Shown one piece after another: positions 5,963-14,323 of a stretch of DNA of 17,910 nucleotides. A model generated the notes under the pieces. It worked only from the letters and a program-made list of their open reading frames with translations. It searched no databases and was not told where the DNA came from. The first letter of the stretch is position 1. Every line of letters starts with the position of its first letter. A program made the translations under genes and the position numbers. Origin of the DNA: Aquitalea sp. (GTDB lineage Bacteria > Pseudomonadota > Gammaproteobacteria > Burkholderiales > Chromobacteriaceae); the NCBI GenBank assembly GCA_019232735.1, contig JAFANL010000246.1, positions 1-17,910 on the forward strand, read 5' to 3'.

Positions 5963-8020
5963 TTAACGGGCGTACTCTTCCAGCAGTACATTCTGGGCGC
6001 AGCGTTCCTTGCCACGGCTGGCGCGGCGCTTGTAACTGCCGTCCGGCTGCATGTCCCAGGCGTTGACATTGTCTTCCAGATATAGGCGCAGGGCTTCCTT
6101 GATCACACGGCGCTTAACCTTGGGGTCGAGGATGGGCACGCAGGTTTCAATGCGGCGGAACAGGTTACGGCCCATCCAGTCGGCACTGGCGATGTACAGG
6201 TCTTCCTGCTTGTCGTTGTAGAAGTAATAGACACGCGGGTGTTCCAGGAAGCGGCCCACCACCGAGCGCACGGTGATGTTTTCCGACAGGCCGGGCACGC
6301 CGGGGCGCAGGGCGCAGACGCCACGCACGATCAGCTGGATCTTCACGCCGGCCTGGCTGGCACGGTAGAGCGCATGGATTACCTGCGGCTCCAGCAGGGC
6401 ATTCATCTTGGCGATGATCTGTGCCGGACGGCCTTGCTGGGCGTGCTCGATTTCCCGCTCGATGGAATCCACCAGCAGGCTGTGCAGGGTAAACGGGCTC
6501 TGGTACAGCTGCTTGAGCTGGCTGGCACGGCCCAGGCCGGTCAGCTGCACGAAGATGTCGTTGACGTCGCTGGCAATTTCTTCATTGCAGGTCAGCAGGC
6601 CCAGGTCGGTATAAAAGCGGGCGGTACGCGGGTGGTAGTTGCCGGTGCCCAGATGTACATAAGGACGCAGGTGCTTGTCTTCGCGACGGATCACCATCAG
6701 CATCTTGGCGTGTACCTTGTAGCCGAATACACCGTATACCACGTGGGCGCCGGCATCTTCCAGATGGCTGGCCCAGCTGATATTGGCTTCTTCGTCAAAG
6801 CGTGCCATCAGTTCCAGTACCACGGTCACCTGCTTGCCGGCACGGGCGGCGGCAATCAGTGATTCCATCAGGACCGAGTCGGTACCGGTGCGGTATACCG
6901 TCATCTTGATGGCCACCACTTGCGGGTCGGTCGCGGCCAGGTTCAGCATGTCGATGACGGGCTGGAAGCTCTGGAAGGGGTGGTGCAGCAAGATGTCGCC
7001 CTTGCGGATGGCATCGAACAGCGGCAGCTTCTTGTCCAGCTGATCGGGCAGCGAAGGCACAAACGGCGGGAATTTCAGATCCGGGCGGTCAACCAGATCC
7101 GGCACCTGCATCAGGCGTACCAGGTTGACCGGGCCGTTGACGCGGTAGACGTCCTGCTTTTTCAGATTGAACTGGGTCAGCAGGAATTCTTCCATATGCG
7201 GCGGGCAGGTATCGGCAATTTCCAGTCGTACCGCATCACCAAACTGACGTTGGCGCAATTCGCCCTGCAGGGCGGTACGCAGGTTTTTCAGGTCTTCGTC
7301 TTCTACCGTCAGTTCGCTGTCGCGGGTCACGCGGAACTGGTAGCAGCCCTTCACCGTCATGCCCAGGAACAGCTCGTGTACGTGCGAGTGCAGGATGGAC
7401 GACAGGAAGACAAAGGTATGCGGATGGCCATCACAGACTTCCGGCGGCACCTTGATCACGCGCGGCAGGATGCGGGGGGCCTGCACGATGGCGATGTCGG
7501 ACTGGCGGCCAAAGGCATCGCGTCCTTCCAGCTCCACGGCAAAGTTCAGTGATTTGTTCAACACCTTGGGGAAGGGGTGAGACGGGTCCAGCCCGATCGG
7601 TGTCAGCAAGGGCATCAGCTCGTTGCTGAAGAAATCATGGACCCATTCCTGTTGCTGCTCGGTCCATTCATTACGGCGCAGGAAGATGATGTCTTCCTGG
7701 CGCAGCGCCGGGAACAGCACATCGCTCATGACCGCGTATTGCTGGCGTACCAGCTCGTGCGAGGCGGCGGAGATGCGGCCCATGATCTGGGTCGGGGTTG
7801 AGCCATCGGCCAGAATGCGCCCGGGTGTCAGTTGGGCGGTATCTTTCAGCCAGGCCATGCGTACTTCGAAGAACTCATCCAGATTGGAGGAGACGATGCA
7901 CAGATATTTCAGGCGCTCCAGCAGCGGCAGGCTTGGATCTTCGGCCTGAGCCAGTACTCTGCGGTTGAATTCGATCAGGCCCAGTTCACGGTTGAGCAGC
8001 AACTCGTGGGTTTGTGACAT
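5963..8020 (-). CDS. ppk: Polyphosphate kinase 1
   Basis: A 685-residue enzyme that reversibly polymerises the ATP gamma-phosphate into inorganic polyphosphate. The order is an N-terminal helical domain (1-110, with NLDEFFEVR at 46-54), a head domain, and two phospholipase-D-like catalytic domains. His437 in GYKVHAKM matches the autophosphorylated histidine of the family, and His594 in FLEHPRVYYF matches the second essential histidine. HLGTGNYHPRTARFYTD (456-472) and YIASADWMGRN (609-619) are conserved PPK1 signatures. Length fits E. coli PPK (688). ATG at 8020 gives the usual N terminus; a TTG at 8035 would add five residues, and neither has a good Shine-Dalgarno. It lies downstream of yggX, separated by a terminator. 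No ppx gene is in the window. Confidence 0.97.
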   Translation of the reverse strand: MSQTHELLLNRELGLIEFNRRVLAQAEDPSLPLLERLKYLCIVSSNLDEFFEVRMAWLKDTAQLTPGRILADGSTPTQIMGRISAASHELVRQQYAVMSDVLFPALRQEDIIFLRRNEWTEQQQEWVHDFFSNELMPLLTPIGLDPSHPFPKVLNKSLNFAVELEGRDAFGRQSDIAIVQAPRILPRVIKVPPEVCDGHPHTFVFLSSILHSHVHELFLGMTVKGCYQFRVTRDSELTVEDEDLKNLRTALQGELRQRQFGDAVRLEIADTCPPHMEEFLLTQFNLKKQDVYRVNGPVNLVRLMQVPDLVDRPDLKFPPFVPSLPDQLDKKLPLFDAIRKGDILLHHPFQSFQPVIDMLNLAATDPQVVAIKMTVYRTGTDSVLMESLIAAARAGKQVTVVLELMARFDEEANISWASHLEDAGAHVVYGVFGYKVHAKMLMVIRREDKHLRPYVHLGTGNYHPRTARFYTDLGLLTCNEEIASDVNDIFVQLTGLGRASQLKQLYQSPFTLHSLLVDSIEREIEHAQQGRPAQIIAKMNALLEPQVIHALYRASQAGVKIQLIVRGVCALRPGVPGLSENITVRSVVGRFLEHPRVYYFYNDKQEDLYIASADWMGRNLFRRIETCVPILDPKVKRRVIKEALRLYLEDNVNAWDMQPDGSYKRRASRGKERCAQNVLLEEYAR

Positions 8021-8055
8021 ACGGTTTCGCGCCAATAATGAGGATGAGTCGGGAC

Positions 8056-8080
8056 AAAAAAGCCCTCGGTGAAGAGGGCT
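8056..8080 (-). terminator. Terminator of yggX (minus strand)
   Basis: On the minus strand a 7-bp stem AGCCCTC/GAGGGCT (8074-8080 with 8061-8067) and a 6-base loop are followed by a run of T (8061-8056). It starts 10 bases past the yggX stop codon. It would separate yggX from ppk, leaving only about 35 bases for a ppk promoter unless read-through supplies ppk. Confidence 0.85.
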
Positions 8081-8089
8081 GGCTAAAGA

Positions 8090-8362
8090 TTATTGCTGGG
8101 GCGGCGTGTAGCCGGCCGGTGCATCCGCACCCTGGCCGAAGAAGTAGGCATCCAGCTGGGCGGCCAGATACTGACGCGCACGGGCATCCGCCAGGCTCAG
8201 GCGGTTTTCGTTGATCAGCATGGTCTGATAACGCAACCAGCCTTGCCAGGCTTCCTTGGAGACGTTTTCGTATACACGCTTGCCAAGTTCACCCGGCAGC
8301 GGGGGAAAGTCCAGACCTTCGGCCTCACGACCGAGCTTGATGCAATTGACGTTTCTGGCCAT
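8090..8362 (-). CDS. yggX: Probable Fe(2+)-trafficking / oxidative damage protection protein YggX
   Basis: A 90-residue protein that matches YggX through most of its length: it opens MARNVNCIKLGREAEGLDF, with the conserved Cys near residue 7, followed by PPLPGELGKRVYENVSK and WLRYQTMLINENRLSL. The family protects iron-sulfur clusters from oxidation and is proposed to handle labile iron in the cytosol. ATG at 8362 has a good AAGGA about 7 bases upstream, which excludes the upstream in-frame ATG at 8416. It lies between argA and ppk on the same strand, with its own terminator. In E. coli the gene is paired with mutY and induced by superoxide; here there is no mutY, and the upstream region carries palindromes. 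Confidence 0.96.
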   Translation of the reverse strand: MARNVNCIKLGREAEGLDFPPLPGELGKRVYENVSKEAWQGWLRYQTMLINENRLSLADARARQYLAAQLDAYFFGQGADAPAGYTPPQQ

Positions 8363-8457
8363 TGCGAATCCTTGCAAAATTGAACTGAATATACTGCAGT
8401 ATTGTGTCACAACCATGACGCCCTTCCAACCATGCCACCGGCAGGGCTGGAGCGGGT
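8363..8457 (-). promoter_or_regulatory. yggX upstream region with two adjoining palindromes
   Basis: Between argA and yggX lie a perfect 12-bp palindrome ATACTGCAGTAT (8391-8402) and, sharing its last base, TTGTGTCACAA (8402-8412, 5-1-5 dyad). On the minus strand TATATT at 8393-8388 is a possible -10, so the palindromes would cover the spacer and -35 zone. No good -35 hexamer is seen. I find no argA terminator here, so yggX may also be reached from argA. Confidence 0.45.
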
Positions 8458-9765
8458 TTACAGTGCCTTGACGAAGATTTTCGAGCGGCGCTGGTTGTTG
8501 TAAAAGGCCTGGCGTGCCAACGGCAACTGGCCGCGGCCGGCTTCGGAGAAGCCGCGTTCGACAAACCAGTGGGCAGTCTGGGTGGTCAGCACGAACAGCG
8601 CTTTGAGCCCCTGGGTTCGGGCCTGGTATTCCACGTGCTTGAGCAGGGTTTCACCAAAACGGCCTTCACGGCGCTCGGGGGCCACGGCCAGGCAGGCCAG
8701 CTCGGCCATGCCGGCTTCCGGGAAAGAATGCATGGCCACGCAGCCGTAAATCTTGCCGTCGTGTTCCAGCACCGAGTACTGGCTGATTTCCATTTCCAGA
8801 TGCTCGCGACTGCGCTTGACCAGGATGCCCTGTTCTTCCAGCGGACGGATCAGGTTGAGGATGGGGCCGATATCATCCACGTTGGCGTTGCGGACCTTGA
8901 CCAGCGAATCACGGGCAATCATGGTGCCGGTGCCGCCATTGGTAAACAGCTCGGACAGCAGGGCACCATCTTCATGATGGCTGACCAGATGGGCGCGCGG
9001 GATGCCGTCGCGGGTGGCCTTGACGGCATAAGGCAGGTAGGCGGTGACATCGCGTTGCAGGTGTCCTGCGGCGAGCAGTTCCTCCGCTTGCTGCGCGGTC
9101 AGCGAACTGACAAAGTCGCCCTGCTCGTTGGTGACACCACGGCCTTCAATGACGAAGATCAGTTTTTCCGCCTTCAGTGCCGAGGCCAGTTGGGCGGCCA
9201 TTTCTTCCATGGTGAGGTTGAAGGCTTCTCCGGTGACGGAATAGCCCACCGGCGACAGCAGTACCAGCTCGCCAGCAGCCAGACGGGTGTTGATGCCATC
9301 CACATCGATGCGGCGCACCTGGCCGGTGTATTGCATGTCCACGCCATCCAGCACGCCCAGCGGCTGGGCGGTGATGAAGTTGCCTCCCGCGACACGCAGG
9401 TGGGCGGCAAACATGGAGGAGTTGGGCATGCCCATGGACAGCTGCGCCTCAATGCCGTGGCGGGTGGCGCCACAGGCTTGCTTGACGATTTCCATGGTGC
9501 TGGCATCGGTCACTCGTCGGTCGCGATGGAACAGCCGGTTCAGTCCGAAGCGCTTGAGTTGCGCTTCGATCTGGGGACGGATGCCATGTACCAGCACCAC
9601 GCGCACTCCCAGGCTGACCAGCAGGTTGATATCCTGCGACAGATTGTAAAAGCCGCCTTCCATCACCGCTTCGCCGCTGACTGCCAGTACGAAGGTCTTG
9701 CCGCGAAAGGTATTGATGTAAGGGGCGGCTTCACGGAAAGAGAGGACAAATTCCCGATTCAGCAT
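8458..9765 (-). CDS. argA: Amino-acid N-acetyltransferase (N-acetylglutamate synthase)
   Basis: A 435-residue cytosolic enzyme that makes N-acetyl-L-glutamate from glutamate and acetyl-CoA, the first step of arginine synthesis and usually inhibited by arginine. An amino-acid-kinase-fold domain occupies about 1-280 (FREAAPYINTFRGKTFVLA at 10-28, LVHGIRPQI at 58-66). A GNAT acetyltransferase domain occupies about 285-430, with the acetyl-CoA loop RREGRFGETLL and the late motif HWFVERGF. Length agrees with E. coli ArgA (443). I chose ATG at 9765 because the family begins close to FREAAPYI and GGGAG lies 11 bases upstream. ATG at 9786 is an alternative. The ATG at 9849 is unlikely because the ctpA terminator ends only 14 bases before it. 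Confidence 0.95.
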   Translation of the reverse strand: MLNREFVLSFREAAPYINTFRGKTFVLAVSGEAVMEGGFYNLSQDINLLVSLGVRVVLVHGIRPQIEAQLKRFGLNRLFHRDRRVTDASTMEIVKQACGATRHGIEAQLSMGMPNSSMFAAHLRVAGGNFITAQPLGVLDGVDMQYTGQVRRIDVDGINTRLAAGELVLLSPVGYSVTGEAFNLTMEEMAAQLASALKAEKLIFVIEGRGVTNEQGDFVSSLTAQQAEELLAAGHLQRDVTAYLPYAVKATRDGIPRAHLVSHHEDGALLSELFTNGGTGTMIARDSLVKVRNANVDDIGPILNLIRPLEEQGILVKRSREHLEMEISQYSVLEHDGKIYGCVAMHSFPEAGMAELACLAVAPERREGRFGETLLKHVEYQARTQGLKALFVLTTQTAHWFVERGFSEAGRGQLPLARQAFYNNQRRSKIFVKAL

Positions 9766-9862
9766 TGTTGCAGTGGCTCCCGCCATGTGAAGAGGGGTGG
9801 AAGGGTCAAGCCTAGCAGGATTGACCGGCAAATGGCAGGCCTTTGGCATGGCCTGCGCCAGA

Positions 9863-9898
9863 AAAAACGGCCGTCCCTGCCAGTGCAGGGCGGCCGTG
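9863..9898 (-). terminator. Strong terminator of the envC-ctpA transcript
   Basis: On the minus strand a GC-rich stem (CGGCCG plus CCCTGC paired with GCAGGG plus CGGCCG, with one extra base and a 4-base loop) runs straight into six T. It starts about 10 bases after the ctpA stop codon. It isolates argA from the gpmI-envC-ctpA cluster. Confidence 0.9.
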
Positions 9899-9907
9899 TT
9901 GCCGATC

Positions 9908-11338
9908 TTAGTTGGACTGCTGCTTGTTCAGGATCTGCTGCACCTTGAGGATGTTCAGCGCCTGCGACAGCTGGTAGTCGTTTTTCGGATTTGGCTCGCG
10001 CGGATTGTCCGGGTTGGCGTTCTTGTCATCCTTCGGCTGCGGCGTTTCCTGCTTGATGACTGGTGCGCTTACCGGTTTGGCCGGCTTGCCAGCCTTGGCC
10101 GGTGCCTCGTCCCCATTCGGATTGGCCAGGTGATTTTCCAGATCCACCTCGCGTACACGCAGTGCCTGATCGGCAGCGGTCACGGTTGCATCCTCCACCA
10201 CCACATCCGGCACGATGCCCTTGGCCTGGATGGAGCGGCCACTCGGTGTGAAGTAACGGGCTGTCGTCAGTTTGATGCCGCCAGCATTGCCCAGTGGCAG
10301 GATGGACTGTACCGACCCCTTGCCAAAGGTCTGGGTGCCGACCAGCACGGCACGCTTGTGATCCTGCAGGGCACCGGCCACGATTTCCGAGGCCGAGGCC
10401 GAGCCGCCATTCACCAGCACCACCAGCGGTACCTTGTGGGTTTCCTGCGGCAGGACCGACAGCGGATCTGCCAGACCGGGGCGGCCATAGTTCTGCGGAT
10501 TGGCCGTCAGCTTCATCTTGGCATCAGCCGTACGGCCTTCGGTGTACACCACCAGCGCGTCCTTGGGCAGGAAGGCGGCAGAGACGCCGACGGCGCTGGT
10601 CAGCAAGCCACCCGGGTCGTCACGCAGGTCCAGTACCAGGCCCTTGAGCGGCTGCTTGTTCTGCTTGGTCATGCTGGCTACGGCTTCGGCCAGGTTCTCG
10701 GTGGTGTGTTCCTGGAACTGGGTGATGCGGACATAGCCATAGCCGGCTTCCAGCAGCTTGAACTTGACGCTCTTGGTCTTGATGATGGCGCGGTTCAGGG
10801 TGAATACCAGCGGCTTGGTCTCGCTCTTGCGGGCCACGGTCAGCGTGACCTTGGTGCCCGGCTTGCCGCGCATGCGTTTGACGGCATCATTGAGCGACAG
10901 GCCACGCACCGGGGTGTCGTCGATCTTGATGATCAAGTCGCCGCTCTTGATGCCAGCCTTCTGGGCCGGGGTGTCCTCAATGGGGGCGACAACCTTGACC
11001 AGACCGTCTTCGGCACCGATTTCAATGCCCAGGCCGCCAAATTCACCCTGGGTGCCTTCGCGCAGTTCCTTGAAGGCATCGGCATCCATGTAGTCGGAGT
11101 GGGGGTCCAGCCCGCTGAGCATGCCCTTGATGGCTTCGGTAATCAGCTTCTTGTCATCGACCGGGTCGACATAATCCTGCTTGATGCGGCCGAATACTTC
11201 GGCAAAAGTGCGCAGTTCGTTCAGCGGCAGCGCTGTCGGCTCCTTGCCGGCAAAGGCTTGTACGCTGAGGGTAAGGGCCCCGCCGGCCAGAGCACCGGCC
11301 GCGAGCCAGGCAATTTTTTTCATGCGATGGCTAGTCAT
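9908..11338 (-). CDS. ctpA: Carboxyl-terminal processing protease (S41 family, CtpA)
   Basis: A 476-residue predicted periplasmic serine protease. A signal peptide or membrane anchor covers about 7-30 (KKIAWLAAGALAGGA). Next come a helical N-terminal region, a PDZ domain at about 95-185 (GGLGIEIG, SGDLIIKIDD) and the S41 catalytic core. The Ser-Lys dyad is Ser315 in GGSASASE and Lys340 in TFGKGSVQ, 25 residues apart as in E. coli Prc. A charged, Pro/Lys-rich tail follows from about 400. Relatives trim or degrade envelope proteins, including peptidoglycan hydrolases. The start at 11338 includes basic residues before the hydrophobic segment; ATG at 11323 is an alternative. GGAG lies rather far upstream (13 bases). 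It follows envC by 31 bases, clearly in one operon. Confidence 0.95.
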   Translation of the reverse strand: MTSHRMKKIAWLAAGALAGGALTLSVQAFAGKEPTALPLNELRTFAEVFGRIKQDYVDPVDDKKLITEAIKGMLSGLDPHSDYMDADAFKELREGTQGEFGGLGIEIGAEDGLVKVVAPIEDTPAQKAGIKSGDLIIKIDDTPVRGLSLNDAVKRMRGKPGTKVTLTVARKSETKPLVFTLNRAIIKTKSVKFKLLEAGYGYVRITQFQEHTTENLAEAVASMTKQNKQPLKGLVLDLRDDPGGLLTSAVGVSAAFLPKDALVVYTEGRTADAKMKLTANPQNYGRPGLADPLSVLPQETHKVPLVVLVNGGSASASEIVAGALQDHKRAVLVGTQTFGKGSVQSILPLGNAGGIKLTTARYFTPSGRSIQAKGIVPDVVVEDATVTAADQALRVREVDLENHLANPNGDEAPAKAGKPAKPVSAPVIKQETPQPKDDKNANPDNPREPNPKNDYQLSQALNILKVQQILNKQQSN

Positions 11339-11369
11339 ATTGTGTGTTGGTCTCCGATACCGCGAGTGT

Positions 11370-12698
11370 TTAGCGTACCCAGGTTTGCGGGTTGAGAGGG
11401 CGTCCCATATGTCGGATTTCAAAGTACAGGCCGGATTCCCCGCTGTCCAGTGCGCCGGTGTTGCCGAGTGTTTCGCCTGCCTTGACGCTGCTGCCCACGT
11501 TCTTGCCGATGGACGACAGGCCGGTGTACACCGTCAGGTAGTTGCCGCCGTGATCCACGATCACGGCATTGCCAAATCCGCGTAGCGCATCAGCATACAC
11601 TACGTTGCCATCGGCGACTGCATGCACAGCCTGGCCGGGGGCGGTCTTGATGAACAGCCCCTTCCAGGAGGTGCCTTCACTGCGGGCACTGCCAAAGCGT
11701 CCGGCCAGCTGTCCGGCTACCGGCATTTTCATGCGGCCCTGCAGGCTGGCAAAGGCCTTGCCGGCGGCACTGGTGTCGGCAACATCCTCGTCCGGTTTTT
11801 CCACCGGCACCGGTACGGTCTTCTTCGCCACTTCCGGCACCGGTTTGCCTTGCTTGCGGGCGCTTTCGGCCAGTTTGCGGCGGCGTTCGTTTTCCTTCTT
11901 CGCCGCCAGCGCGGCCGCCTGTCTGGCCTTGCGTTCCTCGGCGGCCTTGCGGATGGCTTCCTGGCGGCGGCGTTCGATTTCCTGATTGATCTGGGCAATC
12001 AGGTTGGTCAGCCGCTTTTCATCTTCCTGCAACTTGCCCAGCCGGCTTTGCCCGGCCTGGATCTCGCCGGACAGCTTGTTCAGCTGGACCAGCTTGTTGC
12101 TTTTGCTATTGAGCAGGGCGGTTTTTTCCCGGCTTTTATTGCTGGACAGCGCATCCAGGCGTGCCAGCTCCTGCTCCAGCTGGTAGGTGAGGCCTTCCAG
12201 TTCATGCTGGCGGGTAATCAGTTGCGCCACCATCTGCTGCTGGGCCTTGGCGATATGCTGGTAATACACCATGTCGCGGGAGGTCTGATTGGGATCATCG
12301 GCGTTCAGCATCAGCTTCATCGCATCGTGATCGCCACTCTTGTATTGTCTGGCCAGCATTTGTGCCACGCGCTGGCGGGTTTCTGCCAGTTTATGGGCGG
12401 TGTCCTGCACCTGCTGACGCAGCTCGGCCAGTTGCTGGGCCGAATTGCTTTGTTTGTTTTCCAGTTTGGCAATGGCCTGGCTGGTCTGGGCGATGGCTTG
12501 TTCCGACTCCTGGATGGCCGACTTGGCTTCCTGCTGCACGACCTGTTTTTGCGCCAGGTCTTTTTTCAGGCTGTCAATTTCCTTGCGTACCGATTGCAGA
12601 TTCTGTTGCTGGGGGGCAGTCGACAGGGAAGGGGAGGCTGCAGGGGTGGCAGCATGCGCCACGCCCGCCAGCAGGGCGAACAGCAGTATCGGTTTCAT
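11370..12698 (-). CDS. envC: Murein hydrolase activator EnvC
   Basis: A 442-residue periplasmic protein. The signal peptide probably ends after VAHA (residue 16). A long coiled coil runs from about 33 to 255, followed by an Arg/Lys/Ala/Glu-rich helix to about 290 and a linker. The C-terminal LytM domain spans about 325-442. The LytM active site is lost: SWKGLFIK replaces the HxGxD zinc motif and GLYFEIRH replaces HxHFE. The same changes are seen in E. coli EnvC, which is recruited by FtsEX and activates AmiA and AmiB at the septum, so activator function is well supported. The ATG at 12698 starts a good signal peptide, with a weak purine-rich leader. It lies between gpmI and ctpA; gpmI-envC adjacency also occurs in E. 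coli. Confidence 0.95.
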   Translation of the reverse strand: MKPILLFALLAGVAHAATPAASPSLSTAPQQQNLQSVRKEIDSLKKDLAQKQVVQQEAKSAIQESEQAIAQTSQAIAKLENKQSNSAQQLAELRQQVQDTAHKLAETRQRVAQMLARQYKSGDHDAMKLMLNADDPNQTSRDMVYYQHIAKAQQQMVAQLITRQHELEGLTYQLEQELARLDALSSNKSREKTALLNSKSNKLVQLNKLSGEIQAGQSRLGKLQEDEKRLTNLIAQINQEIERRRQEAIRKAAEERKARQAAALAAKKENERRRKLAESARKQGKPVPEVAKKTVPVPVEKPDEDVADTSAAGKAFASLQGRMKMPVAGQLAGRFGSARSEGTSWKGLFIKTAPGQAVHAVADGNVVYADALRGFGNAVIVDHGGNYLTVYTGLSSIGKNVGSSVKAGETLGNTGALDSGESGLYFEIRHMGRPLNPQTWVR

Positions 12699-12770
12699 TC
12701 CATTCTTCGCTTCGGAGGTAAGCCTGTGGCCTGCATGATAACAGGGCGCTGTGGATGGAGGGCAGCAGAT

Positions 12771-12796
12771 GCGCCGGTCCGGGAGTGGACCGGCGC
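12771..12796 (-). other. Intercistronic 10-bp hairpin between gpmI and envC
   Basis: A perfect 10-bp GC-rich stem, GCGCCGGTCC (12771-12780) with GGACCGGCGC (12787-12796) and a 6-base loop, begins 6 bases after the gpmI stop codon. No T-run follows on either strand, so it is not a standard intrinsic terminator. It may set mRNA stability or partial termination between gpmI and envC. Confidence 0.7.
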
Positions 12797-12802
12797 GGGA
12801 TA

Positions 12803-14323
12803 TTACTGGAAGTCGATCAGCGAGCGGCCGGTCATCTCTGCCGGTTGGGGCAGCCCCATCATGGCCAGCAGTGAGGGCGCGATATCACGCAAGGCACCTC
12901 CCTCCTTGATGCTGGCCTTGCGGCCGACATACAGGAAGGGCACTTTGTCCAGCGTGTGCTGGGTGTGGGGCTGGTGGTGCAGCGCATCGAACATCTGCTC
13001 GCAGTTGCCGTGGTCAGCCGTGATCAGCACTTCGCCGCCAGCCGCCTGCATGGCTTCCACACAACGCTTGATGCAGGCATCCAGCGCTTCTACTGCCTTG
13101 ACGGCGGCGTCGAATTTGCCGGTATGGCCCACCATGTCGCCGTTGGCGTAATTGCAGATGATGGCCTGGTATTTGCCGGAGGCAATTGCTTCCACGATGT
13201 GGTCGGTCACCTGGGCGGCATTCATTTCCGGCTGCAGGTCGTAGGTGGCTACCTTGGGCGAGGGCACCAGGATGCGGTCTTCGCCAGGATAAACCTGTTC
13301 CTCGCCACCATTGAAGAAGTAGGTCACATGCGGATATTTTTCGGTCTCGGCAATGCGTAGCTGCTTTAGCCCCAGGCCGGACAGATACTCGCCAAAGCTG
13401 TTGCTGATCTTCTGCGGTGCGTAAGCCACCGGATTGCGGTAGGCCTCGCCATAGGAGGTCAGCGAAACGAACAGGCCCAGCTTGGGCTGGCGCGCCTTGA
13501 AGCCGTTGAATTCCGGATCGGTCAGTGCGGAGGTGAGCTGGCGGGCGCGGTCGGCACGGAAGTTCATGAACACGGCGACATCGCCATCCTGCATTTTCAC
13601 GGCCTCGCCAATGCCGGTGGCAGCAACGAATTCATCGTTTTCATCACGGGCGTAGGCGGCAGCCAGGGCTTCCAGACCGCTGGCTGCATGGTACAGGCCT
13701 TCGCCTTCCACCAGCAGGCGATAAGCCGGCTCTACGCGTTCCCAGCGTTTGTCGCGATCCATGGCCCAGTAACGACCGGTGACGGAGACCAGGCGAGCGG
13801 CCGGGCAAGCAGCCAGCACGTCATCCAGACGTTTGAGATAGGTTTCTGCGCTGCGTGGCGGGGTGTCGCGGCCATCCAGGAATGCATGCACATAGATATT
13901 GGGCACGCCAGCGGCCTGGGCGGCACGAATCAGGGCGAAGATATGGTTTTCATGACTGTGCACGCCGCCATCGGACAGCAGGCCCATGATGTGCAGTGCA
14001 TTGCCCCTGGCCTGCTGGATGGCCTGTTGCAGTACGGGATTCTGGTCGAAGCGGTTCTCTTCGATATCGCAATCGATGCGGCTGATATCCTGTTGGACAA
14101 TCCGACCTGCGCCAATATTGAGGTGACCGACTTCAGAATTGCCAAACTGGCCGGACGGCAGGCCGACATGGCCTTCGGAGGCATCGATGACGCCATAGGG
14201 AAAGGCTTGCTTCAGTGCGTTCCAGGTGGGTGTGTTGGCATGCAGGATGGCGTTGTCGTCGCCTTCCAGTCGGTGTCCGAAGCCGTCGAGAATGAGGAGT
14301 AATACCGGTGTGATAGCTGTCAT
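12803..14323 (-). CDS. gpmI: 2,3-bisphosphoglycerate-independent phosphoglycerate mutase
   Basis: A 506-residue cytosolic Mn-dependent enzyme that interconverts 3- and 2-phosphoglycerate in glycolysis and gluconeogenesis. It is of the alkaline-phosphatase superfamily. Metal-binding Asp13 lies in LLLILDGFG. The phosphorylated Ser63 lies in GNSEVGHLNIGAGR. The insertion domain contains HAFLDGRDTPPRSAE and GRYWAMDRDKRWERV. Asp437-His438 in ITADHGN are late metal ligands. Length agrees with E. coli GpmI (514). ATG at 14323 begins shortly before the first motif; the frame stays open to 14413 but adds no family sequence. It heads the gpmI-envC-ctpA cluster and is divergent from the ArsR-type gene. 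Confidence 0.97.
   Translation of the reverse strand: MTAITPVLLLILDGFGHRLEGDDNAILHANTPTWNALKQAFPYGVIDASEGHVGLPSGQFGNSEVGHLNIGAGRIVQQDISRIDCDIEENRFDQNPVLQQAIQQARGNALHIMGLLSDGGVHSHENHIFALIRAAQAAGVPNIYVHAFLDGRDTPPRSAETYLKRLDDVLAACPAARLVSVTGRYWAMDRDKRWERVEPAYRLLVEGEGLYHAASGLEALAAAYARDENDEFVAATGIGEAVKMQDGDVAVFMNFRADRARQLTSALTDPEFNGFKARQPKLGLFVSLTSYGEAYRNPVAYAPQKISNSFGEYLSGLGLKQLRIAETEKYPHVTYFFNGGEEQVYPGEDRILVPSPKVATYDLQPEMNAAQVTDHIVEAIASGKYQAIICNYANGDMVGHTGKFDAAVKAVEALDACIKRCVEAMQAAGGEVLITADHGNCEQMFDALHHQPHTQHTLDKVPFLYVGRKASIKEGGALRDIAPSLLAMMGLPQPAEMTGRSLIDFQ

Noticed and set aside
9766..9849. N-terminal extension of argA to the ATG at 9849
   Set aside because: It adds 28 residues without family resemblance and would leave almost no room for a promoter after the ctpA terminator.
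8569..9948. A 459-codon plus-strand open frame opposite argA
   Set aside because: It is antisense to argA, low-complexity in composition, and crosses the ctpA terminator.
9797..11395. A 532-codon plus-strand open frame opposite ctpA
   Set aside because: It is antisense to a complete, motif-bearing ctpA, with no family resemblance of its own.
11622..13151. A 509-codon plus-strand open frame opposite envC and the gpmI 3' end
   Set aside because: It covers two genuine genes and the hairpin between them; its composition is that of an antisense shadow.
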